A DNA stretch of 64,000 nt from Tardiphaga robiniae (GTDB lineage: Bacteria > Pseudomonadota > Alphaproteobacteria > Rhizobiales > Xanthobacteraceae). The notes beneath the pieces were generated by a model that did no database searches, was not told where the DNA came from, and saw only the letters and a program-made list of their open reading frames with translations. Positions within the stretch are counted from its first letter, which is position 1; each line of letters starts with the position of its first letter. Positions 1-8,143 of the stretch are shown here, one piece after another. Position numbers and translations under genes: made by a program. The stretch lies in assembly GCF_001618955.1 (NCBI RefSeq), contig NZ_LVYV01000056.1, positions 1 to 64,000 of the forward strand, in the 5' to 3' direction.

Positions 1-493
1 TGCACCCTTGGGCCTGATGCGAATGCGGTCTTCCGCAAGGATAATGCATCAGGACTTTCGGAGGCGCCGAGCGATTGCCCGACGTTCCGCATACGGTGTT
101 TTTTCGGTTGCTTGCGCGTTGCCATGGCGAACGATCCGATCACCAAAATTACAGTCCCAAGGCGAAGGGACAGGGTGCCTCAAGCGAGTAAGCCGAACGC
201 GTTTTGACCTGGTCGTCCGTCACTTGATCTGCAGGGTCTTGCCATCCGAAGGCGAACCGTGCCGCCTGTCCCAGTGGTATCCTGACCACAGACGATCCGG
301 CCTGCCCGAAGACAGCCCTCACCCACATCTCCCGTGACGCCGCATCTCCGGCGTCCACCGCATCCCACCCCGCGAACGTGACGATCGCGATCGCCCCTCT
401 CGGTGGGGCAGGACGAAAGGGAATATAAACCTGACGGAGATATTGTCAACGGGAGATAGGAAAAAATGTTTGGCGCTGTGTCCCGCCGCTCCA
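1..493. other. Intergenic stretch with no supportable gene
   Basis: Both strands carry several overlapping open frames of 70-130 codons here, but none has a recognisable domain, signal peptide or convincing ribosome binding site, and their composition (many Arg, Ser, Pro, Cys) looks like out-of-frame reading of GC-rich DNA. A short A/T-richer patch lies near 420-470. I cannot tell whether a gene truncated by the window edge once extended here. Confidence 0.5.
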
Positions 494-635
494 TCGTCAT
501 TCCGGGGCGCGGGCGCGCCTTCGCGTACGCGAACCCGGAATCTCGATATGGGAGTTTCTGATCGTGCAAAACACTTCGAGATTCCGGGTTCGCATTGCAG
601 CGGCTGCGCCGCTTTCATGCGCCCCGGAATGACGA
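494..635. repeat. Long inverted-repeat element, copy 1
   Basis: The outer arms TCGTCATTCCGGGGCGC and its reverse complement bound the element. An inner arm pair (about 527-545 and 582-600) repeats the 'gaacccggaat' core in opposite orientation, so the whole 142 bases can fold into one long hairpin. A second copy with the same outer and inner arms but a different loop lies at 13767-13898. It sits directly downstream of the emrB stop codon. It is not coding; it may act as a transcription terminator or be a non-autonomous mobile repeat. Confidence 0.85.
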
Positions 636-651
636 GAGAGAAGCTGTCCCC

Positions 652-2238
652 TCACCCCCGCGGCTTCGGCGTGAACGGTCCCTTCGGCGCATTTCCGATC
701 AGCGACACGACGATCAGCGCCGCCATCGCGAACCAGAAAGTGAGCCAGAAGCCGTCGATATAGGCCAGCGTATTGGCCTCGCGCTGCACGAGACTTGCGA
801 GCGTGCCGATGCCGCGCGCTTGTGCGAGACCCTCACCATGGCTGGCGAAGCGCCCGGTGAGTTTGGCAAGAATGCCAACGACATCGGCATCGCCGCTGGC
901 GACATGCTGGCCGAGCAGATTGGAATGGATCTGCTCGCGCACGCGCAGCCAGGTGCCCATCAGCGCGATGCCGATCTCGGCGCCGCCGAGCCGGAAGACC
1001 TGGATATAGGCCGCAAAAGCCGTCGCGCGCGACGGATCGGAATTCGACAGCGCGATGATCACGATGGGCAGTAATGTGAAGCTTTGCCCGAGCGAATGCA
1101 GCAACACCATCGGGATGAAATCGCCGAGCGCCCATTCATGGGTAAGCTGCGTGCCGAGCAAGCCCGCAGCGGCAAAGGCGGCAAGGCCGATGATCAGCGT
1201 CAGCTTCACGTCGTAGTAGCGAATGAGCCAGATCGATAGCGGCACCAGCACAATCATCGGCACGACGGCATAGAGCAGAAACAACATGCCGGACTGTTCC
1301 GGCCGCAACAGCGCGATGTTGGTCAGGAAATTCGGCGCCAGCGACGAATTGGACAGGCTGGTCATGGTGTAGAGAATGATCGTCAGCAGCGCGAGGCCGA
1401 TATTGCGCGACAGCAGCACTTCGGCATGGGCCCATGGCCGCTTGACCAGCGACTCATTGATGAAGAAGCCGACCGTCAGGACCGTACCGCCTGACAGCAG
1501 CGCCACCACGGTGCCCGAGCCGAGCCAGTCCAGCCGGTTGCCCTGATCGAGCCCGGCATAGATCATCGCCATACCAGTGCCGAGCAAGAGCATGCCGCCC
1601 CAATCGGCCTCGCATAGAACGAACCGGTTAATCGGCTCGCGCGGTGTGCCGAGCCAGACGAACAGCGCGAGCAGCGGCGCGATGATGACGTCCTGCCAGA
1701 ACATCCACTGCCAGCCCAGATGATCGACATAGAAGCCGACCAGCGCGGTGCCGGAATTGAGCGAGAAGCCGACGCGAATGGAATAGATCGCAATGGCCGG
1801 TAGCCACCACTTCATCGGCAGATTGCGAAAGATGATCAGCAGCGTTGCCGGCACGAAGGTGCCGAGCAGCATGCCGTGCACGATGTTCAGCACCAGCAGC
1901 AGATTGTAGTCACGCACCAGCGGGATCATCAGCGAGATCGCCGCATAGACCAGAGCGGGAATGCCGAGCACGCGGCGCAGCCCGAACACGGTAGCCATCC
2001 AGGCCACCGCCGGCGCGATGAAGATCTGCGACGCGGTGCCGGCGGTGGAGAGCCACGCGCCTTCGTCGAAACTCAGCCCCAGCGCCCCGCGCAGATCGGC
2101 GAGGCCGATAGAGAAGATACGCGTATCGAAATTGGCGAGGAACGCGCCGAGCAGCACCGCGCCGACCGCAAAGATCGGATGGTGCGAAACGCCCCCGGTC
2201 GAGACCGGGCCGCTTTCGATGACCTTACTTTCCGCCAT
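652..2238 (-). CDS. emrB: MFS multidrug efflux permease, DHA2/EmrB family
   Basis: This 528-residue integral membrane protein is rich in hydrophobic segments throughout and is consistent with the 14-helix DHA2 drug:H+ antiporter family. The first helix carries the FDTRIFSIGL segment typical of this family, near residue 37, and a FGLRRVLG loop follows helix 2. Its length matches EmrB (about 510 residues). It would expel hydrophobic toxic compounds across the inner membrane, working with the adaptor encoded just upstream. The ATG overlaps the last 14 bases of emrA, so the two are translationally coupled. The exported substrate cannot be read from sequence; the neighbouring MarR gene suggests an inducible pump. 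Confidence 0.9.
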   Translation of the reverse strand: MAESKVIESGPVSTGGVSHHPIFAVGAVLLGAFLANFDTRIFSIGLADLRGALGLSFDEGAWLSTAGTASQIFIAPAVAWMATVFGLRRVLGIPALVYAAISLMIPLVRDYNLLLVLNIVHGMLLGTFVPATLLIIFRNLPMKWWLPAIAIYSIRVGFSLNSGTALVGFYVDHLGWQWMFWQDVIIAPLLALFVWLGTPREPINRFVLCEADWGGMLLLGTGMAMIYAGLDQGNRLDWLGSGTVVALLSGGTVLTVGFFINESLVKRPWAHAEVLLSRNIGLALLTIILYTMTSLSNSSLAPNFLTNIALLRPEQSGMLFLLYAVVPMIVLVPLSIWLIRYYDVKLTLIIGLAAFAAAGLLGTQLTHEWALGDFIPMVLLHSLGQSFTLLPIVIIALSNSDPSRATAFAAYIQVFRLGGAEIGIALMGTWLRVREQIHSNLLGQHVASGDADVVGILAKLTGRFASHGEGLAQARGIGTLASLVQREANTLAYIDGFWLTFWFAMAALIVVSLIGNAPKGPFTPKPRG

Positions 2239-3406
2239 TGCCGGCCGCCGGCGCGTCGGTGTTGATGCTGGCGGTTACCGACATGCCCGGCAGCAACCTG
2301 TCCAACAAGGGTTGCCCCTTGTCGAGCGTGATGCGGACCGGCACGCGCTGAACGACCTTGGTGAAGTTGCCGGTGGCGTTATCCGGCGGCAGCAAGGCGA
2401 ATTGCGATCCCGACGCCGGCGAAACCCGCTCGACGCGGCCGCGCAGGGTCTCCGCCGAGAACGTGTCGACCACGATATCGACGGGCTGACCGGGCTTGAC
2501 GCGCGTGAGCTGCGTTTCCTTGAAATTCGCGATCACATAGACGTCGGGCAGCGGCACGATGCTGATCAGGCTGGAGCCGATATTCACATAATCGCCCGGC
2601 TGCACCTGACGCTCGCTGACCACGCCATCGAAGGGCGCTACGATCTTCGTGTAACCAAGGCGCAGCCTGGCGGCATCCAGCGTCGCCTTGGCGCCGAGCA
2701 GATCGGCAGCGCGCTGCTTGCGTGTACCGGCAAGCACTTCGAGCTGATGTTTCTGCGCGGCGATGACCGCGCCGCTCGCCTTCACATCGGCCTGCGCCTT
2801 GGCATAGGCGGCGGTGGCCTGTTCGAAGCGCTGCCGCGTGCCGGCTTCGGTCTGCGTCAGCGAAGCCTGACGTTCCCGCTCCTGCTGCGCCTGCACTTCC
2901 ATCGCTTGCGCAGACACGCGCTGCGCCTCGGCCTGCGCGATGGTCGCGTATTGCAGTTCGACCTGGTTGGCGAGATTGTCCAGCGCCGCCTGCGCACCGG
3001 CCACGCCGGCTTCGGCCTGCGCCACTTGCGCCTCGTAATCCGCCGGATCGATCTGGATCAGGAGATCACCGGCTTTGACGTGCTGGAAGTCGCTGACGGC
3101 AACGGCCTTCACCGCACCGGCCACTCGACTCGACAGCCGCGTCGTCTGCGCGCGGATATAGGCATCGTTGGTGGTTTGCACCGCGCGGTTGCCCATCCAG
3201 ATGTCCCAGCGCGTGGTGGCCAGAATGATGAAGACAAGCGCGGCAACAACGGCCAGCAAGGGAATCGCAAGACGACGCCAAGCCTGCTGCGCTGGCGTCA
3301 GCGCCGCAGGCTGCGCGGGCGGTTGCGCAGCCGGTTGTGCCGGTGTCGGCGCAACCGGTTGCGGTGGTGCCGGCTGTGGCGTTGGGGATGCATCAAGCTG
3401 GGACAT
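2225..3406 (-). CDS. emrA: HlyD/EmrA-type membrane fusion protein
   Basis: The 393-residue periplasmic adaptor has a Pro/Ala/Gln-rich cytoplasmic tail of about 45 residues and one membrane helix near residues 48-66. It then has the lipoyl-like half-motif, a long alpha-helical hairpin (Ala/Gln/Glu-rich, about 130-240) and the second lipoyl/beta-barrel part containing APFDGVVSERQVQPGDYV. This is the domain order of EmrA. It should bridge the EmrB permease to an outer-membrane channel, which is not encoded in this window. The proline-rich N-terminal tail is longer than in the E. coli protein. It is first gene of the emrA-emrB pair and lies 126 bases downstream of a MarR gene on the same strand. 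Confidence 0.9.
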   Translation of the reverse strand: MSQLDASPTPQPAPPQPVAPTPAQPAAQPPAQPAALTPAQQAWRRLAIPLLAVVAALVFIILATTRWDIWMGNRAVQTTNDAYIRAQTTRLSSRVAGAVKAVAVSDFQHVKAGDLLIQIDPADYEAQVAQAEAGVAGAQAALDNLANQVELQYATIAQAEAQRVSAQAMEVQAQQERERQASLTQTEAGTRQRFEQATAAYAKAQADVKASGAVIAAQKHQLEVLAGTRKQRAADLLGAKATLDAARLRLGYTKIVAPFDGVVSERQVQPGDYVNIGSSLISIVPLPDVYVIANFKETQLTRVKPGQPVDIVVDTFSAETLRGRVERVSPASGSQFALLPPDNATGNFTKVVQRVPVRITLDKGQPLLDRLLPGMSVTASINTDAPAAGNGGK

Positions 3407-3429
3407 GTCTTCCTCGCAGCGACCTGAGT

Positions 3430-3440
3430 GACATTATGTC
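3430..3440. promoter_or_regulatory. Short dyad upstream of emrA
   Basis: GACAT-T-ATGTC is a perfect 5-1-5 palindrome 24 bases upstream of the emrA start, in the 126-base gap after the MarR gene. It does not resemble the 23-bp dyad found at the other MarR-linked promoters. It could be a separate operator or chance. Confidence 0.25.
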
Positions 3441-3532
3441 TCATGTCGTCGCACGCGATTCAATCGCCCGATATTGGCATTCCATACCGGTGCCGCAGCA
3501 TTCGGGTTCGATTCGTACCAAAGACCGCAGAT

Positions 3533-4213
3533 TTATATCTTTTTGCGGCGTGGGGGCCTGTCGCCGTCACGAGATGGCGCCGGAGTATCCAGACCGCGCG
3601 GCTGCAGATAGCGTTGCAGCGCAATGGCGCGCTCGCTGGATTCGACCAGGCGTTCGACGCTCCCCAGCAATTGATGAAATTCGTCCGCGTTGAGACAATC
3701 GAACTGCACGTCGTTGACCTGACGCTGCGTCGGATTGAGGCTTGTCAGCAGCGCATCCCCCGCCTGTGTCACCGTAAGACGCAGACGCCTGCGATCGGCG
3801 GGATCCACGAGCTTGTCGAGCAGGCCCATCTGCTGCAGCTTGTTGGAGACGGTGGTGACGAAAGCGCCGCTGAGATGCAGATGCGCCGCGAGTTCGCGCA
3901 CGCTGACATGGCCTTCAGCGGCCAGATATTTCACCGAGATCAGCACGGTGTATTCGATCCCGGCCAGGCCGATCGCGGCAGCGTGCCCCTCACGCACGGT
4001 CTCGTGTCGCGCCAGAAAGGCCAGCAGCGTATGCACGAGTTGCCGGAATGCATGATCGGAGCCATCGACCAGCAGCGCCTTGCGCGACGTGGTCAGTGCC
4101 GGCGCCGGAAGTTTTGCCTTGAGCGCGGTTTTGGCTCCCGCCTTCACCGCGGGCTTTTCGGATTTACGCAGTGCCGGCGTCCTGGAGAGCGGCGCAACCT
4201 TGGAACGAGACAT
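3533..4213 (-). CDS. MarR-family transcriptional regulator (copy 1)
   Basis: This 226-residue protein has a basic, Lys/Ala/Pro-rich N-terminal extension of about 45 residues, then a MarR winged helix. The recognition region reads VRELAAHLHLSGAFVTTVSNKL (split here between residues near 107 and 128), and the wing contains DRRRLRLTVT. A basic C-terminal tail follows. A GGGAAG ribosome binding site precedes the ATG. It is closely similar to the MarR protein at 8144-8830 from residue 45 to about 208, so the two are paralogues. It lies upstream of emrAB on the same strand and divergent from the AA_synth gene, with a candidate operator in between. Likely a ligand-responsive repressor; the ligand is unknown. 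Confidence 0.9.
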   Translation of the reverse strand: MSRSKVAPLSRTPALRKSEKPAVKAGAKTALKAKLPAPALTTSRKALLVDGSDHAFRQLVHTLLAFLARHETVREGHAAAIGLAGIEYTVLISVKYLAAEGHVSVRELAAHLHLSGAFVTTVSNKLQQMGLLDKLVDPADRRRLRLTVTQAGDALLTSLNPTQRQVNDVQFDCLNADEFHQLLGSVERLVESSERAIALQRYLQPRGLDTPAPSRDGDRPPRRKKI

Positions 4214-4278
4214 ACCGCTTCCCAGTGAACGATCGCTACAGGATTGGCTGGCGCTCCCTGCTTCGTCAAGCGATTCCG

Positions 4279-4301
4279 CATACCTTCTTAATGAAGCTAT
4301 T
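4279..4301. promoter_or_regulatory. Candidate MarR operator, site 1
   Basis: The left arm CATACCTTC and right arm GAAGCTATT are separated by TTAAT. This fits the dyad AATAGCTTC-5 bases-GAAGCTATT deduced from three sites in this window (others at 8005-8027 and 9080-9102). It lies between the divergent MarR gene (start at 4213) and the AA_synth gene (start at 4356), 55-66 bases from each, where a repressor could control both promoters. The right arm is a perfect match; the left arm matches in the six positions ATA-CTTC apart from one base, plus one further mismatch at the outer end. Confidence 0.65.
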
Positions 4302-4355
4302 GATCAAATGCATTTACTGGGTCAGGATCGGCGCCAAATCTGACGGGAGAACATC

Positions 4356-4937
4356 ATGAAACTCGATATCAGGCGCCTGCTCTGCTTCACCGACCACAAG
4401 GAGGTCGAGGCCGGCCATCGGCACGACCAGCCGCTGCGCCGCGTCGCCGCCGTGGCCATCGTCGCCAACCCCTATGCCGGACGCTATGTCGAAGACCTCT
4501 CCGAGGCAATTGCTGCCAGCGTCGAGGTCGGCGCCGTGCTGGCGAAGCTCGCCGTCGAGGCGATGGGATCGTACAAGGTCGAGAGCTACGGCAAGGGCGG
4601 CGTTGTCGGCCTCGGCGGCGAACTCGAACACGCCAATGCGATGCTGACCACGACTTTCGCCACGCCGCTGCGCGAGGCCGTGGGCGGCGCCGAAGCCTGG
4701 ATCCCCTCCTTCACCAAACTCGCCGCCCCCGGCTGCCTGATCGACGTTCCCCTGGCGCACAAGGACGCGCTCTATGTCCGCTCGCATTACGACGGCGTCT
4801 CGGTGACACTGCCGCCCGACGCGCCGGCGGCCGATGAAGTTGCGCTGATCGTCTGTCTCGCCAATCGCGGGCGCCTCAATGCGCGGGTCGGCGGGTTGAA
4901 TGCCAGGGATATCGGCGGCAAGGACGGCTTGCGCTAG
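4356..4937 (+). CDS. AA_synth-family protein (DUF1185)
   Basis: The 193-residue soluble protein matches what I know of the PF06684 'amino acid synthesis' family. It has an N-terminal RRLLCFTDHKEVEAGH stretch, a conserved VAIVANPYAGRYVEDLS segment, a Gly-rich GKGGVVGLGGELEHANAM region and a C-terminal ALIVCLANRGRLNARVGGL segment. It has no signal peptide or membrane segment. The family name is historical and no reaction is established to my knowledge. The ATG is 50 bases upstream of the amidohydrolase gene's coding start when measured from its stop, so the two probably form one transcript starting at the 4279-4301 operator. Confidence 0.85.
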   Translation: MKLDIRRLLCFTDHKEVEAGHRHDQPLRRVAAVAIVANPYAGRYVEDLSEAIAASVEVGAVLAKLAVEAMGSYKVESYGKGGVVGLGGELEHANAMLTTTFATPLREAVGGAEAWIPSFTKLAAPGCLIDVPLAHKDALYVRSHYDGVSVTLPPDAPAADEVALIVCLANRGRLNARVGGLNARDIGGKDGLR

Positions 4938-4986
4938 GCTGCGGTTTTGTGCGGCCTTGGACGGCCTTGAGATTGCGGAGACGGGT

Positions 4987-6186
4987 ATGAAAACGGCCAT
5001 CGTCAATATCGGCACCATCGTCACCGGTGATCTCAAAGCGCCATTCGCCGACGGCGATGGCATCCTGATGCAGGACGGGCGCATCAGCGCGATCGGCACG
5101 CTGTCATCGGACCAGGTCTCATCGGCCGATGTGGTGATCGATGCCGCCGGCACCACGGCGATCCCCGGCCTGATCGACAGCCACGTCCACATCACCTTCG
5201 GCGATTACACGCCAAGGCAGCGCGTGGTCGGTTATCTCGAAAGCTACGTGCATGGCGGCACGACGACGTCGATCACGGCGTCCGAGGTGCACACGCCGGG
5301 CCGCCCGAAGGATCCGGCCGGGGTGAAGGCGCTGGCGCTGGCGGCGCGAGCCTGTTTCCTCGACTATCGCCCCGGCGGCATGCGCGTGCATGCCGGCTCG
5401 ATTATCCTTGAGCCGGGACTGACAGAGGCCGATCTGGAAGAACTGGTGAAGGCCGGTCTATGGCTCGCCAAGGCCGGCTTCGGCGCATTCGAGACACCGT
5501 TCGACTATGCGCCCTTGATGCTCGCCGCACGCAAGCTCGGCATGGTCACCACCATGCATACGGGCGGCTCATCGATCCCCGGCTCGTCGGGCATCTGGGC
5601 CGAACATGTGCTGAAATCGAATCCGAACGTCTCATTCCACGTCAATGGCGGACCGGTGGCGATGCCGGAAGCCGGCTTCGCGCGGCTGGTCAACGAAAGC
5701 GACATCGCGCTGCAGCTCTGCACTGCCGGCAATCTGCGCACCGCGCTGCTGACGGCGAAACTGCTCGACGACGCCAAACAGCCGGAGCGCCTGCTGATCG
5801 CGACCGACACGCCGACCGGCAGCGGGATCATGCCGCTCGGCATGTTCTACACCATCAGCCATCTCGCCAGCCTAGGCGGCATGCCGCCCGAACAGGCGAT
5901 CGCGGCGGCGACGGGCAACAATGCAACGGTCTATCGGCTGAACAGCGGTTTCCTGAAACCCGGCAAGGATGCCGATGTGGTGCTGATCGACGCGTGTGCG
6001 GGTGGTTCGCAGGACAATGCGCTGTCAGCGCTTGTGAATGGCGACGTACCGGCGGTCAGCGCCGTGATCACCGACAGCGTGCCGCGCTTCGTCGGCCGCA
6101 GCCGCAACACGCCGGCGGGTATGCGGAATGTCTGCGTGGCGGAGACGAAGCTGCCGCGGGATTTCTCGGGTGCTGCGGCGCATTGA
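4987..6186 (+). CDS. Metal-dependent amidohydrolase, enamidase/imidazolonepropionase-like
   Basis: This 399-residue amidohydrolase-superfamily enzyme has the metal-binding SHVHITFGD motif (His66, His68) after a small N-terminal beta domain. Further candidate ligands are the His in TTMHTGGSS (about 183) and in SFHVNGG (about 214), and the Asp in IATDTPTGSG (about 278). A C-terminal LKPGKDADVVLID segment closes the composite beta domain. The arrangement resembles enamidase of nicotinate fermentation more than urease or hydantoinase; there is no carboxylated-lysine motif. It should hydrolyse a cyclic or enamine-type C-N bond. The ATG at 4987 with upstream CGGAG is preferred over an open frame beginning at 4900, which would overlap the AA_synth gene. 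Confidence 0.85.
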   Translation: MKTAIVNIGTIVTGDLKAPFADGDGILMQDGRISAIGTLSSDQVSSADVVIDAAGTTAIPGLIDSHVHITFGDYTPRQRVVGYLESYVHGGTTTSITASEVHTPGRPKDPAGVKALALAARACFLDYRPGGMRVHAGSIILEPGLTEADLEELVKAGLWLAKAGFGAFETPFDYAPLMLAARKLGMVTTMHTGGSSIPGSSGIWAEHVLKSNPNVSFHVNGGPVAMPEAGFARLVNESDIALQLCTAGNLRTALLTAKLLDDAKQPERLLIATDTPTGSGIMPLGMFYTISHLASLGGMPPEQAIAAATGNNATVYRLNSGFLKPGKDADVVLIDACAGGSQDNALSALVNGDVPAVSAVITDSVPRFVGRSRNTPAGMRNVCVAETKLPRDFSGAAAH

Positions 6187-6221
6187 TCGGGATTGCAGGG
6201 AAGCAGCGGCACGCACCGTAG

Positions 6222-6434
6222 GCTCCCTCTCCCCGTTCCCAGCGAAGCGAAGCTTCGCAAGGCGGGGAGAGGGTTGGGGTGAGGGGCGAGGCAACATATC
6301 CGCCGCATTTGATCCCCCACAGATCGGCACGTTCTCCGAACTGCACATACTGCGCTTGCGTTGAACACCGAGAATGCCCCTCACCCGCCGCGAAGAGGCG
6401 GCGACCTCTCCCCGCAAAGCGCGGGGAGAGGTTA
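6222..6434. repeat. Inverted pair of G+C-rich repeat elements
   Basis: Bases 6222-6293 and 6377-6434 are two related elements in opposite orientation. Each contains an internal hairpin (for example CTCTCCCCG with CGGGGAGAG) followed by a 'gggtgaggggcga' tail or its complement. The same arrangement recurs at 17271-17462, 23861-24008 and 26308-26460. The pair fills the gap between two convergent genes (amidohydrolase and HpaB-like oxygenase). Likely a REP-like element that may double as a bidirectional terminator. Confidence 0.85.
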
Positions 6435-6450
6435 AGGAAGTGGCCGTGTC

Positions 6451-7956
6451 CTACTTCGCGCCAAACTCCGGCAAATCATACTTCGCCGTCATCTTCTCGG
6501 CCATGCCGCCCGCCCGCTCCCAGTCATAGGTGCGGTAGCTGTGGCCGCGGGTGACGAACTGGGCGCCGGCATAGAACATCTCATATTGCAGATGGCGCGA
6601 GGCGAATTCGGAGCCGACGGCGTCCCAGGTCAGCTTCAAGAGCTTGACGCGGTCCTGCCCCGACATCGCCGGCGAGATCTGCGTCAGCGCAATGATGTCC
6701 GCGATCTCGGGATTTGAGAAATCATCCACCGACGATGGCAGCATCAACAGTGCACCGCCGGCGAGTTCACGGATGGCGCTGATGATCTGCGGATACATCT
6801 CCTGCGATTGTACCTGCGCCGCATAGAGCAGATGCTTGTTCGGCAGGAAGTAATCGCCGCGCATCGCGCCGCCGGCTTCCATGCCGAGCACCATGCCCTC
6901 GATCAGCGCCGCCTGCGAGGCGAGCTTGCCGAGCACATCCACCACCGGCGGGAAATTGATGGTACCGATGGTCTTTGCGATGCCGCGGGCAAGGCCGACC
7001 AGGAAGCGCAGCTTCACCGAGAGGCGGATCTGCGCCTGATAGTTCTGATAGACGTGAGCCGGAGTATCATGGAGCTGGGCGCGGCACATGTCGGTGTTGC
7101 GGAGCAGGAACACGCGCTCCCACGGCACCTTCACGTCGTCGAAGAACACCAGCGCGTCGTTCTCGTCATAGCGATAGGCCAGCGGGTTGTCGTACTCGTT
7201 CGGTGCATGCGCTTCGAAACTCTTGCGTGACAGCATCTTGAGGCCCGGCGTATTCATCGGCAGCGCGCAGGAGAAAGCCAGATGCTCCTCGCCCAGCCGC
7301 AGCGGCTGGCCGGAGCCGACGAAGATCTCGTTGGCCATGATGGCTGACGTGGCGAACAGTTTGGCGCCGCGGATGGTGACGCCCGACGCATCCTCGTCGA
7401 CGATGCGCGCGACCATGTCCTGCGCATTCTTGCCCTGATCGCCGAACGCCTTGGAGCGATCGCCCTGCACATTGTTGATCACATAGGTCAGGAACAGGTC
7501 GCTCTTGCGGGCGTAGTCGTACCAGTCGCGGAACGCCTGCGCGCGTTTCGGATCGTAATTGTCGAACACCTCGATGCCCATCATCATGCCGGACATGGAT
7601 GAGGCGACGTGATCGGGCGAGCGGCCGAGGAAGCCGCCAGACAGTTCGGCCCATTCCACCAGCGCCTTGCGGCGCTCGACCAGTTCCGCGTAGCTGGTCG
7701 GCAATTGCCAGGCGCGATTGACGCGGCGGCCGCCACCGATATCGAAGGTCATGCGTTCGATATTGGCGGGGTCGGCCTGATAGTCATACAACGCGCCGGC
7801 CGAGGCGACTGCATGGCGATAGGCCGGATGGGTCGAGACGTCGTCGACCTTCTTGCCGTCGAGATAGACCGCACGACCGTCGCGCACAGCGGCGACATGC
7901 TGGGCGCCGTTCTTGACGCCGGCAACTGTCGCCCCGGATCCAAATGCCTTGTTCAT
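6451..7956 (-). CDS. HpaB-family flavin-dependent oxygenase component
   Basis: This 501-residue protein has the two-domain layout of 4-hydroxyphenylacetate 3-monooxygenase large subunits (acyl-CoA-dehydrogenase-like fold). It shows YRHAVASAGALYDYQAD early, a central DEDASGVTIRGAKLFATSA strand region, VPWERVFLLRN, and a C-terminal YEMFYAG segment. Family members use FADH2 supplied by a separate reductase (HpaC type) to hydroxylate phenols, pyrroles or related rings. No reductase gene is present in this window. The ATG at 7956 is preceded by GGAGAAG; a GTG one codon earlier is also possible. It is transcribed from the operator region at 8005-8027 and is convergent with the amidohydrolase gene. 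Confidence 0.88.
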   Translation of the reverse strand: MNKAFGSGATVAGVKNGAQHVAAVRDGRAVYLDGKKVDDVSTHPAYRHAVASAGALYDYQADPANIERMTFDIGGGRRVNRAWQLPTSYAELVERRKALVEWAELSGGFLGRSPDHVASSMSGMMMGIEVFDNYDPKRAQAFRDWYDYARKSDLFLTYVINNVQGDRSKAFGDQGKNAQDMVARIVDEDASGVTIRGAKLFATSAIMANEIFVGSGQPLRLGEEHLAFSCALPMNTPGLKMLSRKSFEAHAPNEYDNPLAYRYDENDALVFFDDVKVPWERVFLLRNTDMCRAQLHDTPAHVYQNYQAQIRLSVKLRFLVGLARGIAKTIGTINFPPVVDVLGKLASQAALIEGMVLGMEAGGAMRGDYFLPNKHLLYAAQVQSQEMYPQIISAIRELAGGALLMLPSSVDDFSNPEIADIIALTQISPAMSGQDRVKLLKLTWDAVGSEFASRHLQYEMFYAGAQFVTRGHSYRTYDWERAGGMAEKMTAKYDLPEFGAK

Positions 7957-8004
7957 CACTCTTCTCCGTCACTTGCTGCCGGCCGCGTGCCGGTCATCAC
8001 TATT

Positions 8005-8027
8005 AATAGCTATCATCCGAAGCTATT
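8005..8027. promoter_or_regulatory. Candidate MarR operator, site 2
   Basis: The arms AATAGCTAT and GAAGCTATT are separated by CATCC. The outer seven bases AATAGCT and AGCTATT form a perfect inverted repeat. The site lies 49 bases upstream of the oxygenase start and about 117 bases upstream of the divergent MarR gene's start. It shares length, spacing and right arm with the sites at 4279-4301 and 9080-9102. Confidence 0.7.
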
Positions 8028-8143
8028 TTGAAACCGTTGTCAAGCGGACCTGTAGCATTCGGGGTCCTGCGTCGTTTGTCGTGATTGCAATTGCGCTGCG
8101 AAGCCGCCAAGCTCGGGCAAGTTTTAATACATGGGATCATCAC

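Noticed and set aside
8-337. Open frame of 109 codons at the window start
   Set aside because: No domain, no ribosome binding site, composition typical of out-of-frame GC-rich DNA, and overlapped by equally long frames on the other strand.
6222-6434. Repeated blocks considered as a CRISPR array
   Set aside because: Only two facing copies per site, no regular spacers and no cas genes; they are hairpin-forming repeat elements.
7913-8143. Longer N-terminus for MarR copy 2
   Set aside because: It would overlap the divergent oxygenase gene and cover the operator; the extra residues resemble no regulator domain.
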